Source: Planctomycetota bacterium (lineage in GTDB: Bacteria > Planctomycetota > Phycisphaerae > UBA1845). Taken from it: 5,746 nt of DNA. Below, one piece after another: positions 4,955-5,746 of the stretch. The stretch is from assembly GCA_022561255.1 (NCBI GenBank), contig JADFRO010000211.1, positions 1 through 5,746 on the forward strand. The letters are read 5' to 3'. Numbering within the stretch: the first letter of the stretch is position 1; each line of letters opens with the position of its first letter. The notes under the pieces are model-generated. The model was given only the letters and a program-made list of their open reading frames with translations. It was not told where the DNA came from and did not search any database. Position numbers and translations under genes: made by a program.

Positions 4955-5746
4955 ATGACGCGACAAGTGACAGGCTGGGTCATCGTTTCGGCAGTGACCG
5001 TATTCGCGCTCGCTCAGGCTGCACCGCCTGGCGGTCAAGGCCAACGAACCTCTAACAGAGCGATCACCAAAACCGCCGCGCAGCGCTCGGTCGCTACTTC
5101 TCGAGTGTCACCATCTGACACGGATTCGCCGACACCAACAGATACACGACGCAAGCAAAGGGCACGCCTAAGTCAACTCGCCGGTGGCGGTTTTCGGACG
5201 ATCATCACCGAGGCGGTCGACTACCGCAACGACGAAGGCACGCGCCTTCGCGATGCAGGTCTGCTCAAAGGCCCGCTGCCTTTCCTTTCAAACGACGCAA
5301 GCTCTGTTGCGAACACCGGCGCCTGCACGTTCGACATCGAGTGCGACGACGGCGATCCCTGCACACGCGACAACTGCAACCTTGGGCCCGGCGCTCCGAT
5401 CGGAACGGGTAAGTGTGAAAACACACCGGCCGCCGACGGGTCCGACGGCGCGCACGGCGGCGACGGCTGTCAACTCGGAAGACTCTGCGGCGGCTGCGAC
5501 GACGGAATCATCTGCAACGGATACGAAGGGTGCTACTTAGGGGTCTGCCTCGGCGGCGTACCTGCGGAGTGCTGCAGCGATCCCGACCCTGAAGGACCAG
5601 GCCTGCTGGCGTGTTCCGTTGACCTCGCTCGCTGCGACGAAGATTCGGTCAACGCCGGTGACGTCTGCACCTCGGACGCGGACTGCCCTGAGGGCCAGTG
5701 CGACATTTGCCAGCCGGTGTGCGCCGACGATCTTGACTGCGACGAC
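4955..5746 (+). CDS. Secreted cysteine-rich repeat protein, N-terminal part (3' end outside window)
   Basis: The frame is open from the ATG at 4955 to the last base (264 residues, no stop). GGAGG stands 9 nt upstream. Residues 1-22 form a signal peptide with likely cleavage after AQA. Residues 23-123 contain no cysteine and include a basic, Ser/Thr/Pro-rich linker (about 40-75). From 124 on there are 21 cysteines in 141 residues. CTFDIECDDGDPCTRDNC (124-141) resembles the CDDG-CT-D-C repeats of Dictyostelium-type cysteine-rich domains, also seen in planctomycete and myxobacterial surface proteins. CDDGIICNGYEGC (181-193) is the related CNG-E-C unit. CTSDADCPEGQCDICQPVC (238-256) is a third variant. 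Such repeats usually fold by disulfides or metal binding outside the cell. The rest may hold more repeats and an anchor or sorting domain. Function unknown; a surface or extracellular structural role is inference. Confidence 0.8.
   Translation, partial: MTRQVTGWVIVSAVTVFALAQAAPPGGQGQRTSNRAITKTAAQRSVATSRVSPSDTDSPTPTDTRRKQRARLSQLAGGGFRTIITEAVDYRNDEGTRLRDAGLLKGPLPFLSNDASSVANTGACTFDIECDDGDPCTRDNCNLGPGAPIGTGKCENTPAADGSDGAHGGDGCQLGRLCGGCDDGIICNGYEGCYLGVCLGGVPAECCSDPDPEGPGLLACSVDLARCDEDSVNAGDVCTSDADCPEGQCDICQPVCADDLDCDD

Noticed and set aside
5184..5540. 118-residue plus-strand frame inside the cysteine-rich gene
   Set aside because: It is a shifted frame of the cysteine-rich coding region, Ala/Thr-rich and without a domain.

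Overview
The window is GC-rich, ordinary-looking bacterial chromosome. The content suggests a planctomycete or a relative: the tail of a Bat-type (BatE-like) protein, a long secreted protein with dense DDG/CT-type cysteine repeats, a tiny lipoprotein, and a dispersed repeat whose translation reads PDGRGSV (a signature I remember from Planctomycetes and Acidobacteria). This placement is inference; no rRNA or other marker gene is present.

Layout. Positions 1-372 (+) hold the C-terminal end of a BatE-like membrane/SH3 protein that begins before the window. After 195 nt without a gene comes a membrane-anchored transglutaminase-like protein (568-1422, +). A 133-nt gap with a possible promoter leads to a complete sppA (1556-3418, +), a 67K-type signal peptide peptidase with both catalytic residues. 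It converges, with a 21-nt gap, on a minus-strand pair read from right to left: a 58-residue lipoprotein (4489 to 4313), then an atypical SDR/NAD-epimerase-like protein (4297 to 3440). The 465 nt from 4490 to 4954 separate this pair from a divergent gene. They hold a tandem-hairpin dispersed repeat (4661-4727), a sigma70-like promoter (4793-4821) and a leader that can fold. From 4955 to the right edge runs the start of a secreted cysteine-rich protein with 21 cysteines in its last 141 visible residues. It has no stop in the window.

How the genes relate. Almost everything here acts at or beyond the cytoplasmic membrane: Bat-type protein, membrane transglutaminase-like protein, periplasmic SppA, lipoprotein and secreted cysteine-rich protein. 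This suggests a cell-envelope neighbourhood, but the spacing and strands point to at least three transcription units rather than one pathway. I see no phage, transposase, CRISPR, tRNA or rRNA. I found no convincing new system. The points most worth following are the leader with two copies of an anti-Shine-Dalgarno sequence ahead of the cysteine-rich gene, the dispersed repeat beside it, and the small lipoprotein.
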